A stretch of 64,000 bases of DNA from an uncultured Ruminococcus sp. (GCA_905233755.1 CAJODM010000002.1:1-64000), one strand, 5' to 3'; positions 41,762 through 51,082 are shown, counted from the first letter of the stretch. Translations and numbers: made by a program. Notes: generated from the sequence alone by a model not told the origin.

Positions 41762-43223
41762 TGATTCTATAGAGAGTACCCGACGCAAGAAGATGGACGA
41801 GTTCCGCCGCGGGCTGGATCAGAACGCGATGAGCGGGAACTATGACTATGGGCAGGATGCATCGCAGCCCGCTTCCTCTCAACCCGACCCTGTGCCCGTG
41901 TCGTCGTTTGGTGCGGGTCAGCCCGACGCCGTCAGCTACTCTGACGACAGCTCGACCACCTCATACAGCTCCTCGTCCTCATCGCTCAAGCGCCGCAGAC
42001 GCACCAACGAGATCAACTCCTTCTCCGACTCGGACACCAAGAAGAAGATCGAGCGCGACTCGCACAAGGCGCTCAAGGCGCAGAAGAAAGAGGACAAGCG
42101 CGTCGAGAAGTCCAAGGCGAAGCGCAACCGCCGCATCTTCAACTGGGTGTGGCTGTTGATGATCGTCGCGGTCGGCGTGGTGCTCGCCCAGTTTATGATT
42201 GTCGGGATGAACGACGTGCTCGCCATCTCGCGCGAGGACGACGTCCGCACCGTGGATATCAGCATCCCCGAGAACCCCACCATGTCTCAGATCGCGACCA
42301 TCCTGCAGGACAACGGCGTGATCGACCATGCCGAGTTCTTCGAGCTGTACGCCAACTTCACGTCGTCGATCGACGGTTTCCGTCAGGGTGACTTCCAGAT
42401 CGACACCAACAAGGACTATGAGGCGATCATCAACTTCCTCCAGTCCAACAACAACCGTACCGACATCGTCACCGTCCAGATCACCGAGGGTATGAGCGTC
42501 CTCGAGATCGCGAATCTCCTCCATGAGCAGGGCGTCGTCAAGGATAAGCAGGTGTTCCTCGATGCCTGCAACAGCGACGCGTTCGACGAGGACTACACCT
42601 TCCTCAAGGATATCCCGAACGCCGGCGAACGGTACTATAAGCTCGAGGGCTATCTGTTCCCCGATACCTATGACTTCTACTTGGGCGAGGATACCGAGCT
42701 GACCATCGACAAGTTCCTCTCCAACTTTGAGAACAAGATCGTCCTGCATGAGGAGAAGTACTTCGGCAACTCGAAGAAATCCTCACTCTCGGACGAGGCC
42801 GAGAAGACCGGCTACAGCACCGACGAGATCCTGACCATCGCGTCGATCATCCAGGCCGAGGCGGCGAACCGCGAGGATATGTACTATATCAGCTCGATCA
42901 TTCACAACCGCCTCGACTACGGCGTGTCCTACGGGGTCGGGATGTTGAACCTCGACTGTACCGTCTACTACCCCTACCGCGAGTACTCCGACGTGCCCGA
43001 GACGATCCGCAGCAGCTTTACATCGACCTACGATACCAACAACTTCAACGGCCTGCCGCCGGGGCCGGTCTGCAACCCCGGCGAAGAGGCGATCAAGGCG
43101 GCGATCACGCCGTATGATACCGAGTACCTGTTCTTCTGCCACGATACCGTCGAGAACGGCTCGATCCCGTACTATTCGACCAACCTTGCAGACCACAACT
43201 ACTATCTCTCGATCATCGGATGA
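41733..43223 (+). CDS. mltG: Endolytic murein transglycosylase MltG
   Basis: A long polar cytoplasmic region (about 1-135, with Ser-rich and Lys/Arg-rich parts) precedes one membrane helix (about 136-158). Next comes the extracytoplasmic YceG/MltG domain. The catalytic Glu lies in ASIIQAEAANRED (about 376), and the terminal YDTNNFNGLPPGPVCNPGE motif is complete. MltG cuts nascent glycan strands and helps set their length. AGAAGGAGAATC precedes the ATG at 41733; 41736 is also possible. The product is 496 residues, longer than E. coli MltG (340) because of the N-terminal region. Confidence 0.92.
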   Translation: MMNDEKNIYDDSIESTRRKKMDEFRRGLDQNAMSGNYDYGQDASQPASSQPDPVPVSSFGAGQPDAVSYSDDSSTTSYSSSSSSLKRRRRTNEINSFSDSDTKKKIERDSHKALKAQKKEDKRVEKSKAKRNRRIFNWVWLLMIVAVGVVLAQFMIVGMNDVLAISREDDVRTVDISIPENPTMSQIATILQDNGVIDHAEFFELYANFTSSIDGFRQGDFQIDTNKDYEAIINFLQSNNNRTDIVTVQITEGMSVLEIANLLHEQGVVKDKQVFLDACNSDAFDEDYTFLKDIPNAGERYYKLEGYLFPDTYDFYLGEDTELTIDKFLSNFENKIVLHEEKYFGNSKKSSLSDEAEKTGYSTDEILTIASIIQAEAANREDMYYISSIIHNRLDYGVSYGVGMLNLDCTVYYPYREYSDVPETIRSSFTSTYDTNNFNGLPPGPVCNPGEEAIKAAITPYDTEYLFFCHDTVENGSIPYYSTNLADHNYYLSIIG

Positions 43224-44446
43224 GCAGAGGGCCCGAGATATTATCGCCTGCGGGCGATAGAGAATGTCTGGAGTCGGCGCTGACCTTCGGCGCCGACGCC
43301 GTCTATCTTGGCGGCAAGCAATTCGGGATGCGGACTGCGCCCAAGAATTTTTCTCTTGAAGAATTAACTGATGCGTGTCGCCTCACCCATAATGCGGGCA
43401 AGCGGCTGTATCTGACCGTGAACACCCTGCCGCGCAACGCCGATCTCCCTGCGCTGCCCGACTACCTCTGTGCGTGCGAGCAGCTCGGCGTCGATGCGTT
43501 CATCATCGCCGACCTTGGGGTGTTCGAGATAGCGCGGCGTTATGCGCCGTCGGTCGAGCGCCATATCTCGACCCAGGGCGGGGTGATGAACTATGCTGCT
43601 GCGCGCGCATGGTACGAGATGGGCGCGTCCCGCGTAGTGCTCGCCCGCGAGATGACCCTTGACGAGATCGCCGAGCTGCGCGCGATGACCCCCAAGGATC
43701 TCGAGCTCGAGTGCTTTGTGCACGGGGCGATGTGCGTGTCCTTCTCGGGGCGGTGCCTGATGTCCTCCTACCTGACCGGACGCGACGCGAACCGCGGCGA
43801 CTGTGCCCAGCCCTGCCGGTGGAAGTACCACCTGTATGAGGAGAACCGCGAGGGCCAGTTCTTCCCGATCGAACAGGACGGCGACGGCACCTATCTCTAT
43901 AACTCGCGCGATCTGTGCATGATCGACCATATCCCTGCGCTGGTACAGGCGGGGGTATCGAGCTTCAAGATCGAGGGACGCGCCAAGTCCTATTACTATA
44001 CCGCCGTCACCACGAACGCCTACCGCAAGGCGCTCGACGAGTATCTGGCAAACCCGTCCGACGACTATCGCCTGAGCCCATGGATCCGCGACGAGCTCGA
44101 GAAGATCTCTCACCGTGCCTATTCGACCGGCTTCTTCTTCGGCTCTGAGCCGGGCCAGCAGACGCACGACGGCGGCTATATCCGCCGCTATGACGCGGTA
44201 GCGGTATGTGTCGGCGACAGCGTCGACGGTGTCGCCGCGATCACCCAGCGCAACAAGTTCTTCGTCGGCGATACCCTCGATGTGCTCCCGCCGTCGGGCG
44301 TTTCGTTCACCACCGTGTGCGAATCGCTCACCACCGAGGACGGCGAGCCGGTGGACGCCGCTCCCCACCCGATGCAGAAGCTCTACATGAAGGCGCCCGA
44401 CTTCATCCCCGCTCGCTCGGTGATCCGGCGGAAGAACGACACTTGA
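43220..44446 (+). CDS. U32 family peptidase / tRNA hydroxylation-type protein
   Basis: The 408-residue protein starts with the U32 pattern PEILSPAGDRECLESALTFG and contains the family Cys cluster CFVHGAMCVSFSGRC and RGDCAQPCRW, likely an iron-sulfur site. The C-terminal KIEGRAKSYYYTAVTTNAYR is typical. Some U32 members (TrhP) are needed for prephenate-dependent tRNA hydroxylation; older work named them collagenase-like. An ATGA overlap joins it to mltG. Its stop codon lies inside the -35 element of the alaS promoter. Confidence 0.9.
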   Translation: MSRGPEILSPAGDRECLESALTFGADAVYLGGKQFGMRTAPKNFSLEELTDACRLTHNAGKRLYLTVNTLPRNADLPALPDYLCACEQLGVDAFIIADLGVFEIARRYAPSVERHISTQGGVMNYAAARAWYEMGASRVVLAREMTLDEIAELRAMTPKDLELECFVHGAMCVSFSGRCLMSSYLTGRDANRGDCAQPCRWKYHLYEENREGQFFPIEQDGDGTYLYNSRDLCMIDHIPALVQAGVSSFKIEGRAKSYYYTAVTTNAYRKALDEYLANPSDDYRLSPWIRDELEKISHRAYSTGFFFGSEPGQQTHDGGYIRRYDAVAVCVGDSVDGVAAITQRNKFFVGDTLDVLPPSGVSFTTVCESLTTEDGEPVDAAPHPMQKLYMKAPDFIPARSVIRRKNDT

Positions 44447-44471
44447 CATCGCGATTTTTTCACGGTATAAT
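44443..44471 (+). promoter_or_regulatory. Sigma-A promoter of alaS
   Basis: TTGACA (44443-44448) and TATAAT (44466-44471) are 17 bp apart, both perfect consensus. The -35 contains the TGA stop codon of the preceding gene. Confidence 0.9.
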
Positions 44472-44477
44472 AGCTGT

Positions 44478-44705
44478 GGCGCAGACGGGACGAGCTATCC
44501 CGCTGCCGCATCAGAGAGGGGTCGGCCGGTGCGAGGCCCTGCGGCATCCGATAGCAGCCACCCCCGAGCCACCGCGCGACGAGCGCGGCGTATGTCGGCG
44601 TTAACGATACTAAAGCGGACAGCGTACGTCTCTATATATGCTGTCAATTTGGGTGGTACCGCAGGTTATGCCTGTCCCATGTTGGTGGGACAGGTATATT
44701 TTTTT
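44478..44705 (+). promoter_or_regulatory. T-box leader of alaS
   Basis: The leader has a long stem I (GCTATC near 44493 pairing with GATAGC near 44560), AGAGAG and GGTGCGAG elements of the distal stem I, and the T-box sequence GGGTGGTACCGC (44651-44662). A terminator follows: CCTGTCCCA (44671-44679) / TGGGACAGG (44686-44694) with a run of T. Uncharged tRNA-Ala would stabilise the antiterminator and allow alaS transcription. A GCA in the stem I loop near 44552 may be the specifier codon, but this assignment is uncertain. Confidence 0.92.
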
Positions 44706-44725
44706 GAATATCTTGGAGGTATGAT

Positions 44726-47356
44726 ATGAAGTACACCGGTTTGAACGACCTGCGCGAGATGTTCCTCTCCTTCATGGAGAGCAAGGGGCATCTGCGCCTG
44801 CCGAGCTTTTCGCTCATCCCGAAGGATGACAACTCGCTGTTGCTGATCAACTCCGGCATGGCGCCGATGAAGAAGTACTTTACCGGCGAGGTGACCCCGC
44901 CGCGTTCGCGCGTCACCACTTGCCAGAAGTGCATCCGCACCCCCGATATCGAGCGCGTCGGCATCACCGCGCGCCACGGCACCTACTTCGAGATGCTCGG
45001 GAACTTCTCGTTCGGCGACTACTTCAAGCACGAGGCGACCGCGTGGGCGTGGGAATTCTTCACCAAGGTGCTGATGATGCCGGTCGACAAGCTCTATGTC
45101 TCGATCTATGAGGATGACGACGAGGCGTATCGCATCTGGACCGAGGAGGTCGGCGTCGATGCGTCCCACATGGTGCGCCTGGGCAAGGACGACAACTTCT
45201 GGGAGCACGGCTCGGGTCCCTGCGGCCCCTGCTCCGAGATCTACTTTGACCGCGGCGCCGAGAAGGGCTGCGGCAAGCCCGACTGCCACGTCGGATGCGA
45301 CTGTGATCGGTTCGTCGAGATATGGAACCTCGTGTTCACCCAGTTCGAGAACGACGGGGCGGGCCATTATACCCCCCTCGAGCATCCCAACATCGACACC
45401 GGCATGGGGCTGGAGCGACTTGCGTGTGTGATGCAGGGCGTGGACAACCTCTTCCTCGTCGATACGGTGCAGAACATCATGAAGCATATCAGCCGCGTGG
45501 TCGGCATCAACTACGGCCAGGACGACAAGACCGACGTCAGCTTGCGCGTGATCACCGACCATATCCGCTCCACCACCTTTATGATTGCGGACGGGATCAT
45601 GCCGTCCAACGAGGGGCGTGGGTATGTGCTGCGCCGGCTGCTGCGCCGCGCTGCGCGCCACGGCAGGATCCTCGGGTACAACAAGCCGTTCCTATACGAG
45701 ATCTGTGATACCGTCATCGCCGAGAACGCCTCTGCCTATCCCGAGCTCGTCGAGAAGAAGGAGTATATCAAGAAGCTCATCAAGGTCGAGGAGGACAACT
45801 TCTCGCGCACCATTGACCAGGGACTGAATATGCTCGAGGACATCATCACCCGCCGCGACGTTGCGGTGCTCTCGGGCGAGGACGCCTTCAAGCTCAACGA
45901 TACGTTCGGGTTCCCGATCGATCTGACCCGCGAGATTCTCGAAGAGAAGGGGATACGGGTCGATCTCGAGCGGTTCCATGAGCTCATGCTCTTGCAGAAG
46001 AAGCGCTCCCGCGCTGCGCGCAAGAACGCCGGCGCCGACGCATGGGTCAGCGATACCACCGACCTGTCGGGGATCGGCGCGACCGAGTTTGTCGGCTATA
46101 CCGACGATAGCTGCAGCGCATCGGTGCTCGCGATCGTGAAGAACGGCGAGCGTGTCGATATCGCTCTCGAGGGCGACGCTGTGGTGCTCGTGCTCGATCA
46201 GACCCCGTTCTATGCCACCTCCGGCGGCCAGGTCGCCGATACCGGTACCGTTACTGTCGGTGGATGCTCTGTCGATATCGACGATGTCAGCAAGGATGCA
46301 AACGGCATCTACCTGCATGCCGGCGTGGTCAGCGCGGGGGCGGTCTCGGTCGGTGATACCGTCACCGCCGCGATCGACCGCCGCCGCCGCGAGGATATCA
46401 TGCGCAACCATACCGCCGCTCATCTGCTGCAGGCGGCGCTGCGCTCTGTGCTCGGCAACCATGTGCGCCAGGCGGGTCAGCTCGTCGACGACGAGATTGT
46501 TCGCTTCGACTTCACCCATTTCTCCGCCATGACCGCTGAGGAGCTTATCGCGGTCGAGGATCTCGTCAACGAGAGGATCCTCGACTTCATCCCCGTCACC
46601 TCTACCGAGATGAGTATTGACGAGGCAAAGCAGCGCGGCGCGATGGCGCTGTTCGGCGAGAAGTACGGCGACCGCGTCCGCGTGGTCGAGGCGGGCAACT
46701 TCTCCAAAGAGTTCTGCGGCGGTACCCATGTGGATAACACCGGCCGTCTGGGACTGTTCAAGATCCGCCAGGAGGGCTCTGTCGCCGCAGGTGTGCGCCG
46801 GATCGAGGCGCTCACCGGCCGCAACGTCCTCTCCTATTTGAACGATACCCTTGCCGTCATCGGTACCTCGGCCGAGATCCTGCATATCAATAACATCAAA
46901 GAGTTCGTCTCAAACGCCGAGCGGATCGCGCATTCATTGAAGGAGAGCATGCATGAGATCAACTCGCTTCGCGAGCAGCTTGCGAACGCCCAGATCCGTT
47001 CCTACATCGACGCTGCCGAGCGTGTAGGGCAGACCAAGGTGCTGACCGCGCTGTTCTCGGGTTCCTCTGCCGATATGCTCAGGAAGATGATCGGCAACAT
47101 CACCTCCTCCGATCCCGATATCGTCGCGGTAGTCGCCTCTGTCACCGACGGAAAGCTGACCTTTGCCTGCGGCTGCAGCAAGGACGCGATCGCAAAGGGG
47201 CTCAAGGCGGGCAACATCGTCCGCGCGGTAGCCCAGATCGCCGGCGGCAACGGCGGCGGAAAACCCGACATCGCTATGGCGGGCGGCAAGGACCTCACCA
47301 AGGCGGACGAGGCGCTCTATGCCGTCAAGGGGATCGTCGAGGATACGATCGGCTAA
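44726..47356 (+). CDS. alaS: Alanyl-tRNA synthetase
   Basis: The 876-residue enzyme has the class II catalytic core (LREMFLSFMESKGH, then MAPMKKYFTGEVTPP), the editing domain with NHTAAHLLQAAL and CGGTHVDNTG (metal ligands), and the C-terminal DHHA1-like domain ending GGGKPDIAMAGG. Length is standard. Expression is controlled by the upstream T-box. TTGGAGG precedes the ATG. Confidence 0.97.
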   Translation: MKYTGLNDLREMFLSFMESKGHLRLPSFSLIPKDDNSLLLINSGMAPMKKYFTGEVTPPRSRVTTCQKCIRTPDIERVGITARHGTYFEMLGNFSFGDYFKHEATAWAWEFFTKVLMMPVDKLYVSIYEDDDEAYRIWTEEVGVDASHMVRLGKDDNFWEHGSGPCGPCSEIYFDRGAEKGCGKPDCHVGCDCDRFVEIWNLVFTQFENDGAGHYTPLEHPNIDTGMGLERLACVMQGVDNLFLVDTVQNIMKHISRVVGINYGQDDKTDVSLRVITDHIRSTTFMIADGIMPSNEGRGYVLRRLLRRAARHGRILGYNKPFLYEICDTVIAENASAYPELVEKKEYIKKLIKVEEDNFSRTIDQGLNMLEDIITRRDVAVLSGEDAFKLNDTFGFPIDLTREILEEKGIRVDLERFHELMLLQKKRSRAARKNAGADAWVSDTTDLSGIGATEFVGYTDDSCSASVLAIVKNGERVDIALEGDAVVLVLDQTPFYATSGGQVADTGTVTVGGCSVDIDDVSKDANGIYLHAGVVSAGAVSVGDTVTAAIDRRRREDIMRNHTAAHLLQAALRSVLGNHVRQAGQLVDDEIVRFDFTHFSAMTAEELIAVEDLVNERILDFIPVTSTEMSIDEAKQRGAMALFGEKYGDRVRVVEAGNFSKEFCGGTHVDNTGRLGLFKIRQEGSVAAGVRRIEALTGRNVLSYLNDTLAVIGTSAEILHINNIKEFVSNAERIAHSLKESMHEINSLREQLANAQIRSYIDAAERVGQTKVLTALFSGSSADMLRKMIGNITSSDPDIVAVVASVTDGKLTFACGCSKDAIAKGLKAGNIVRAVAQIAGGNGGGKPDIAMAGGKDLTKADEALYAVKGIVEDTIG

Positions 47357-47369
47357 ATTATCGTACTGG

Positions 47370-47401
47370 GGCGCTGCCATCTGTTCTTGGCGGCGCCTTT
47401 T
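47370..47401 (+). terminator. Terminator after alaS
   Basis: GGCGCTGCCA (47370-47379) pairs with TGGCGGCGCC (47388-47397), with one G-T pair, followed by TTTT. Confidence 0.85.
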
Positions 47402-47425
47402 GGTATTACAATTCTTTCATATTTC

Positions 47426-47454
47426 TTGACAGGAAAAATATATTCTGGTAATCT
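47426..47454 (+). promoter_or_regulatory. Sigma-A promoter of the first dockerin-repeat gene
   Basis: TTGACA (47426-47431) and TAATCT (47449-47454) are 17 bp apart. Confidence 0.7.
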
Positions 47455-47485
47455 AGATTTGAATTTATTAGAAGGAGTGTTCACT

Positions 47486-48925
47486 ATGCAATCACGTCGT
47501 TTTCTCAGCATCCTGCTGACAGTGGCGCTGCTGCTGACCATGCTGTCGGTGGCTGTCGTCTCGGTATCTGCTGCCGAATCGTATGAACTTGTGATCGACG
47601 GTGTACAGGTCACCTCTGACAACGCCGACGATATCCTCGGCAACGGGGTATTCACATACGACGCATCCTATAACGCCCTTATCGTCAGCGGCGACTATAC
47701 GGCCGCGTCCGATGATTACATCATCGACAACGCGATCGAGGATCTGATCGTCTATATCGATGAGGTCGTTTCGTTCTCCGGTGAAGATTTTGCGATCTGC
47801 ACGTCTGCCAATATGACCCTCACGGGCGGTACCCTGCAGATGGACACCGGGATCTATGTCGTCAACAATGCTTCGCTGACGATCTATGGCATGGAGCTGA
47901 TCATCGACGATGATGCGTGTGTATGGGGGATCACCGGCGACGAAGAGGATGAAGAACTCTGCATCGTCTATTCCGATATCAGCGTTTCGACAGAGAAGGC
48001 GATCTGTGACTTTGGCACGATCACGCTGGATGGCTGTGTCATCACCGAGCCGATCGAAGGCGCGATCGTCGACGGATCGATCGTCGGCGTCGACGGCAAT
48101 GTCGCGTCCGATGTGGTGATTAGCTGCTATGATGAGGAGGATTGCCAACTGATGATCGACGGCGTTGCTGTCACGTCTGAGAACGCCGCCGATATCCTCG
48201 GCGACGGCGTGTTCTCCTATGATTTTCAGACGAGCGTCCTCACCGTTGACGGTGACGCTGCGGCTGCCGACGAAAACCTGATTATCGAGAACAACCTTGC
48301 ACCGATGACGATCAACGTCGTCTCCGATTCTACCCTTATCGGTGGGATCGAGTCCTATTATGACCTGACGATCCTCGGCGACGGTGCGCTGACGGTCGAT
48401 AGCGGCGACGAGATGAACTGCGGCATCTATATGCAGAATAGTTCCTCTCTGACGATCGACGGAATGACGATGACGATTTATGGAACCGAATGGGGGATCA
48501 CCGGCGACCTTGATGACGAGACGCTCTTGATCATCAACTCCGACGTCACCGCCTCGTCCATCTACGCGATCAACGATTTTGCCGCAATTTCGCTGCAGGG
48601 ATGCAGGATCATATCGCCCGATGGCGCGTGGATATCGGGCGGCGATATCCTGACGGCTGACGGCGATATCGCGTCCAATGTGGTCATCAGCACTGCCGAT
48701 GCGGGCTATGTCCTCGGGGATGCGAACAGCGACGGCGAGGTCAGCATCCTCGACGCGACCCGTATCCAGCGGTACCTTGCCGAGCTCATCGACGCGGACG
48801 GCATCGACCTTTTGGCGGCGGATGTGGATCTAGATACCGAGGTCACCATCTTTGACGCGACCCGCATCCAGCGGTACCTTGCCGAGCTGTGCAACCTCGA
48901 CGGCACCACGCCCTATATCGGCTGA
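47486..48925 (+). CDS. Secreted protein with a duplicated unknown domain and a dockerin
   Basis: The 479-residue product has a signal peptide (1-30, ending VSAA). Two copies of a roughly 190-residue domain follow (about 31-215 and 218-402). Each opens with ELVIDGVQVTSDNADDILGN or a close variant. Each then shows short beta strands of the type SLTIYGMELII, an ITGD turn and a C(V/R)I closing strand, suggesting a right-handed beta-helix or similar all-beta fold. A dockerin (about 408-470) ends the protein, with loops GDANSDGE and DVDLDTE, each followed by an IQRYLAEL helix. No catalytic motif is visible. GAAGGAG precedes the ATG at 47486. Its paralogue follows at 49025. Confidence 0.85.
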   Translation: MQSRRFLSILLTVALLLTMLSVAVVSVSAAESYELVIDGVQVTSDNADDILGNGVFTYDASYNALIVSGDYTAASDDYIIDNAIEDLIVYIDEVVSFSGEDFAICTSANMTLTGGTLQMDTGIYVVNNASLTIYGMELIIDDDACVWGITGDEEDEELCIVYSDISVSTEKAICDFGTITLDGCVITEPIEGAIVDGSIVGVDGNVASDVVISCYDEEDCQLMIDGVAVTSENAADILGDGVFSYDFQTSVLTVDGDAAAADENLIIENNLAPMTINVVSDSTLIGGIESYYDLTILGDGALTVDSGDEMNCGIYMQNSSSLTIDGMTMTIYGTEWGITGDLDDETLLIINSDVTASSIYAINDFAAISLQGCRIISPDGAWISGGDILTADGDIASNVVISTADAGYVLGDANSDGEVSILDATRIQRYLAELIDADGIDLLAADVDLDTEVTIFDATRIQRYLAELCNLDGTTPYIG

Positions 48926-48938
48926 TACCGGACAACAG

Positions 48939-48959
48939 GGGAGGGGCGACCCTCCCTTT
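48939..48959 (+). terminator. Terminator between the two dockerin paralogues
   Basis: GGGAGGG (48939-48945) pairs with CCCTCCC (48950-48956) around GCGA, followed by TTTATATTT. Confidence 0.8.
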
Positions 48960-49024
48960 ATATTTCTATTTCAGAATTATAGACGCTCTTTCATGAGCAT
49001 ATCATCCTGCAAGGAGTGTTATTC

Positions 49025-49912
49025 ATGAGACCAAGACGTGTTCTCGGCATCCTGCTGATATGCGCCCTGCTGCTGACCATGCTGTCGGTATCAGCCCTAT
49101 CGGCTGCCGCTGTGGTAGAGTATGAGCTGATTATCGACGGCGTAGCGGTCACCTCCGACAACGCCGCCGATATCCTCGGCAACGGCGTATTCGCGTATTC
49201 TCTCTCAGAGAATACGCTTTTCATCAGCGGCGACTATACGACCGATTCCGACAATCTTATCATCGAGAGCGGGATCATGGATCTGACGATCCGTGTCGAT
49301 GGGGAGGTGTCGCTCTCCGGCAACAACTATGCGCTCAGGACGATCGCCGATATGACGATGACCGGTGGTACATTAGCACTCAACCGCGGGATATCCGTCC
49401 GCAACGGGGCAACGCTCTCGATCGTTGATATGGATTTGATGATCGACACCGACGATATGTCGATCTGGGGGATCGCCGGAGACGGCTCTGAGCATCTGTC
49501 CGTCACCCGTTCCTCTGTCACCGTATCGGCAGAGCTTGCGATCTGCAACTTCAGCGATATCACGCTGCAGGGCTGTGATATCACCGATCCCGCTGACGGC
49601 GTGATCCGATCCAAGGCGATCCTGAACGCCGGCGGCGAGGTTGCGCGCATGGTGGTCATCAGCGCTGCCGATCCTCACGGGATTTCGGGCTATCTGCTCG
49701 GGGATGCCGACGGCAACGGCGACGTGGATATCTCCGACGCGACACAGATTCAGCGGTATCTCGCGCATATGGATACGGTCGATACCTTTGATGCGTCTGC
49801 TGCCGATGTCGACGGCGCCGACAGCGTGACGATCAACGATGCGACCTATATCCAGCGATACCTTGCGCATATGGCGGTCGACTATCCGATCGGACAGCCC
49901 ATGGGCGGCTGA
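49025..49912 (+). CDS. Secreted paralogue with one copy of the unknown domain and a dockerin
   Basis: The 295-residue product has a signal peptide (about 1-29). One copy of the same all-beta domain follows (about 30-215), starting ELIIDGVAVTSDNAADILGN. The dockerin (about 222-288) has loops GDADGNGDV and DVDGADSV with IQRYLAHM helices; its second loop is diverged (GADS for the usual DGDG), which may weaken calcium binding there. AAGGAGTG precedes the ATG. An AGAATTATAG half-site like that in the pullulanase promoter palindrome occurs upstream (about 48972). Function is unknown; scaffold attachment is expected. Confidence 0.85.
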   Translation: MRPRRVLGILLICALLLTMLSVSALSAAAVVEYELIIDGVAVTSDNAADILGNGVFAYSLSENTLFISGDYTTDSDNLIIESGIMDLTIRVDGEVSLSGNNYALRTIADMTMTGGTLALNRGISVRNGATLSIVDMDLMIDTDDMSIWGIAGDGSEHLSVTRSSVTVSAELAICNFSDITLQGCDITDPADGVIRSKAILNAGGEVARMVVISAADPHGISGYLLGDADGNGDVDISDATQIQRYLAHMDTVDTFDASAADVDGADSVTINDATYIQRYLAHMAVDYPIGQPMGG

Positions 49913-49956
49913 GTGCGGGATAACCTCGCTCAGCCCCTTTGAGAGTATAACAAAAG

Positions 49957-49985
49957 ACCCCGAGGATCAGCTCCTCGGGGTTTCG
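49957..49985. terminator. Bidirectional terminator between dockerin gene and rpmB
   Basis: ACCCCGAGGA (49957-49966) pairs with TCCTCGGGGT (49972-49981). TTTCG follows on the plus strand and TCTTTTG on the minus strand, so it can serve both converging genes. Confidence 0.85.
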
Positions 49986-50001
49986 TTGTGATATCGGTGG
50001 C

Positions 50002-50190
50002 TCAGACCGCTCTCGTTACCTTACCGGAACGTAAGCAACGGGTGCAGGCGTGTACTCTCTTAGGAGTGCCGTCAACAATCGCCTTGACTCTCTGTACGTT
50101 TGGCTTGAATGTCCTGTTGGAACGTCTGTGTGAGTGAGAGACCTTGATGCCGAATTTAACATCCTTACCGCAAAAATCGCATTTTGCCAT
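50002..50190 (-). CDS. rpmB: 50S ribosomal protein L28
   Basis: The 62-residue protein matches L28: MAKCDFCGKDVKFGIKVSHS, then RTFKPNVQRVKAIVDG and the end CTRCLRSGKVTR. The two CxxC pairs (CDFC and CTRC) make this the zinc-binding form. AGGGAGGTG precedes the ATG. It stands alone between its own promoter and terminator. Confidence 0.97.
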   Translation of the reverse strand: MAKCDFCGKDVKFGIKVSHSHRRSNRTFKPNVQRVKAIVDGTPKRVHACTRCLRSGKVTRAV

Positions 50191-50236
50191 GCCCGTACAC
50201 CTCCCTTTACTGGATATTGTATGCGTTAACTCGTTT

Positions 50237-50265
50237 ATAATAGCAGAAAAATCCTAAAATTGCAA
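50237..50265 (-). promoter_or_regulatory. Sigma-A promoter of rpmB
   Basis: On the minus strand TTGCAA (50265-50260) and TATTAT (50242-50237) are 17 bp apart, with an extended TGC. Confidence 0.8.
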
Positions 50266-50302
50266 GCGTTATTTGAAAATTTATGATTATTTTCCGAAAT
50301 CC

Positions 50303-50331
50303 TTGTAATTTGTTCCTTTTCATAGTATAAT
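50303..50331 (+). promoter_or_regulatory. Sigma-A promoter of the site-2 protease-scpAB run
   Basis: TTGTAA (50303-50308) and TATAAT (50326-50331) are 17 bp apart. Confidence 0.8.
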
Positions 50332-50370
50332 ATACTCTGTATTTGTATGTAATAAGGACAGGTGAGGTTC

Positions 50371-51060
50371 ATGCTGATCGATTTGATACGCGGACAACTC
50401 AGCTTTGGCTCGGCGGTGGCCGAGGTGCTGGCGATCCTTGCGGTCATCTTCTTGGTGCTGCCGTTCCACGAATGGGCGCACGCCTTCACCGCGCTCAAGC
50501 TCGGCGATACTACGGTGCGCGATCGCGGCCGTCTGACGCTCAACCCGATCGCGCATATTGACCCCTTCGGCGCGCTCGCGCTGCTGCTGCTCGGGTTCGG
50601 GTGGGCCAAGCCCGTCCCTGTCGATCCGAGAAGGTTCAAGAACCCGCGCGTCGGTATGGCGATCGTCGCGCTGATGGGACCGGTGGCGAACATCGTCGCC
50701 GCGATCGTCGGCGGGCTGATTTACTATGCGCTGTACGCCTTTGCGGGCGGGTTCATGGGGACGGACGTCGGATCGTATGTCGCGCTGTTTTTGTCCTTCT
50801 ATGTCACCGTGAACGTCAGTTTGGCGGTCTTCAACCTGCTGCCGATCCCACCCCTCGACGGCAGCAAGATCCTCTTTCTCTTTCTGCCCGATCGCGCGGT
50901 GCAGTGGTTCTACCGCTATCAGCAGATCATCTCGTTTTTGCTGATTGCGCTGCTCTGGGTGGGCGTGCTGAGAGTGCCGCTGAGCTTTTTGTCCTCTAAG
51001 CTGCTGGATGCCGTGAGCTTTATCTCGTCGCTGCCGTTTCGAGCATTTTTGTCGATTTGA
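50371..51060 (+). CDS. Site-2 protease (M50) family membrane metalloprotease
   Basis: The 229-residue protein has several membrane helices. The zinc motif LPFHEWAHAF (HExxH) lies in the first third, and the third ligand is in the NLLPIPPLDGSK motif. Standard-size members such as YwhC have this layout without PDZ domains. They cleave membrane-bound substrates; the target is unknown. The ATG at 50371 follows GGACAGGTGAGG. It directly precedes scpA, an arrangement common in Clostridia. Confidence 0.9.
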   Translation: MLIDLIRGQLSFGSAVAEVLAILAVIFLVLPFHEWAHAFTALKLGDTTVRDRGRLTLNPIAHIDPFGALALLLLGFGWAKPVPVDPRRFKNPRVGMAIVALMGPVANIVAAIVGGLIYYALYAFAGGFMGTDVGSYVALFLSFYVTVNVSLAVFNLLPIPPLDGSKILFLFLPDRAVQWFYRYQQIISFLLIALLWVGVLRVPLSFLSSKLLDAVSFISSLPFRAFLSI

Positions 51061-51082
51061 CAGATAAACCGGAGGTGATCGT

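Noticed and set aside
45692-46885. 397-aa antisense frame in alaS
   Set aside because: Shadow of alaS codons; no start signal and no motif.
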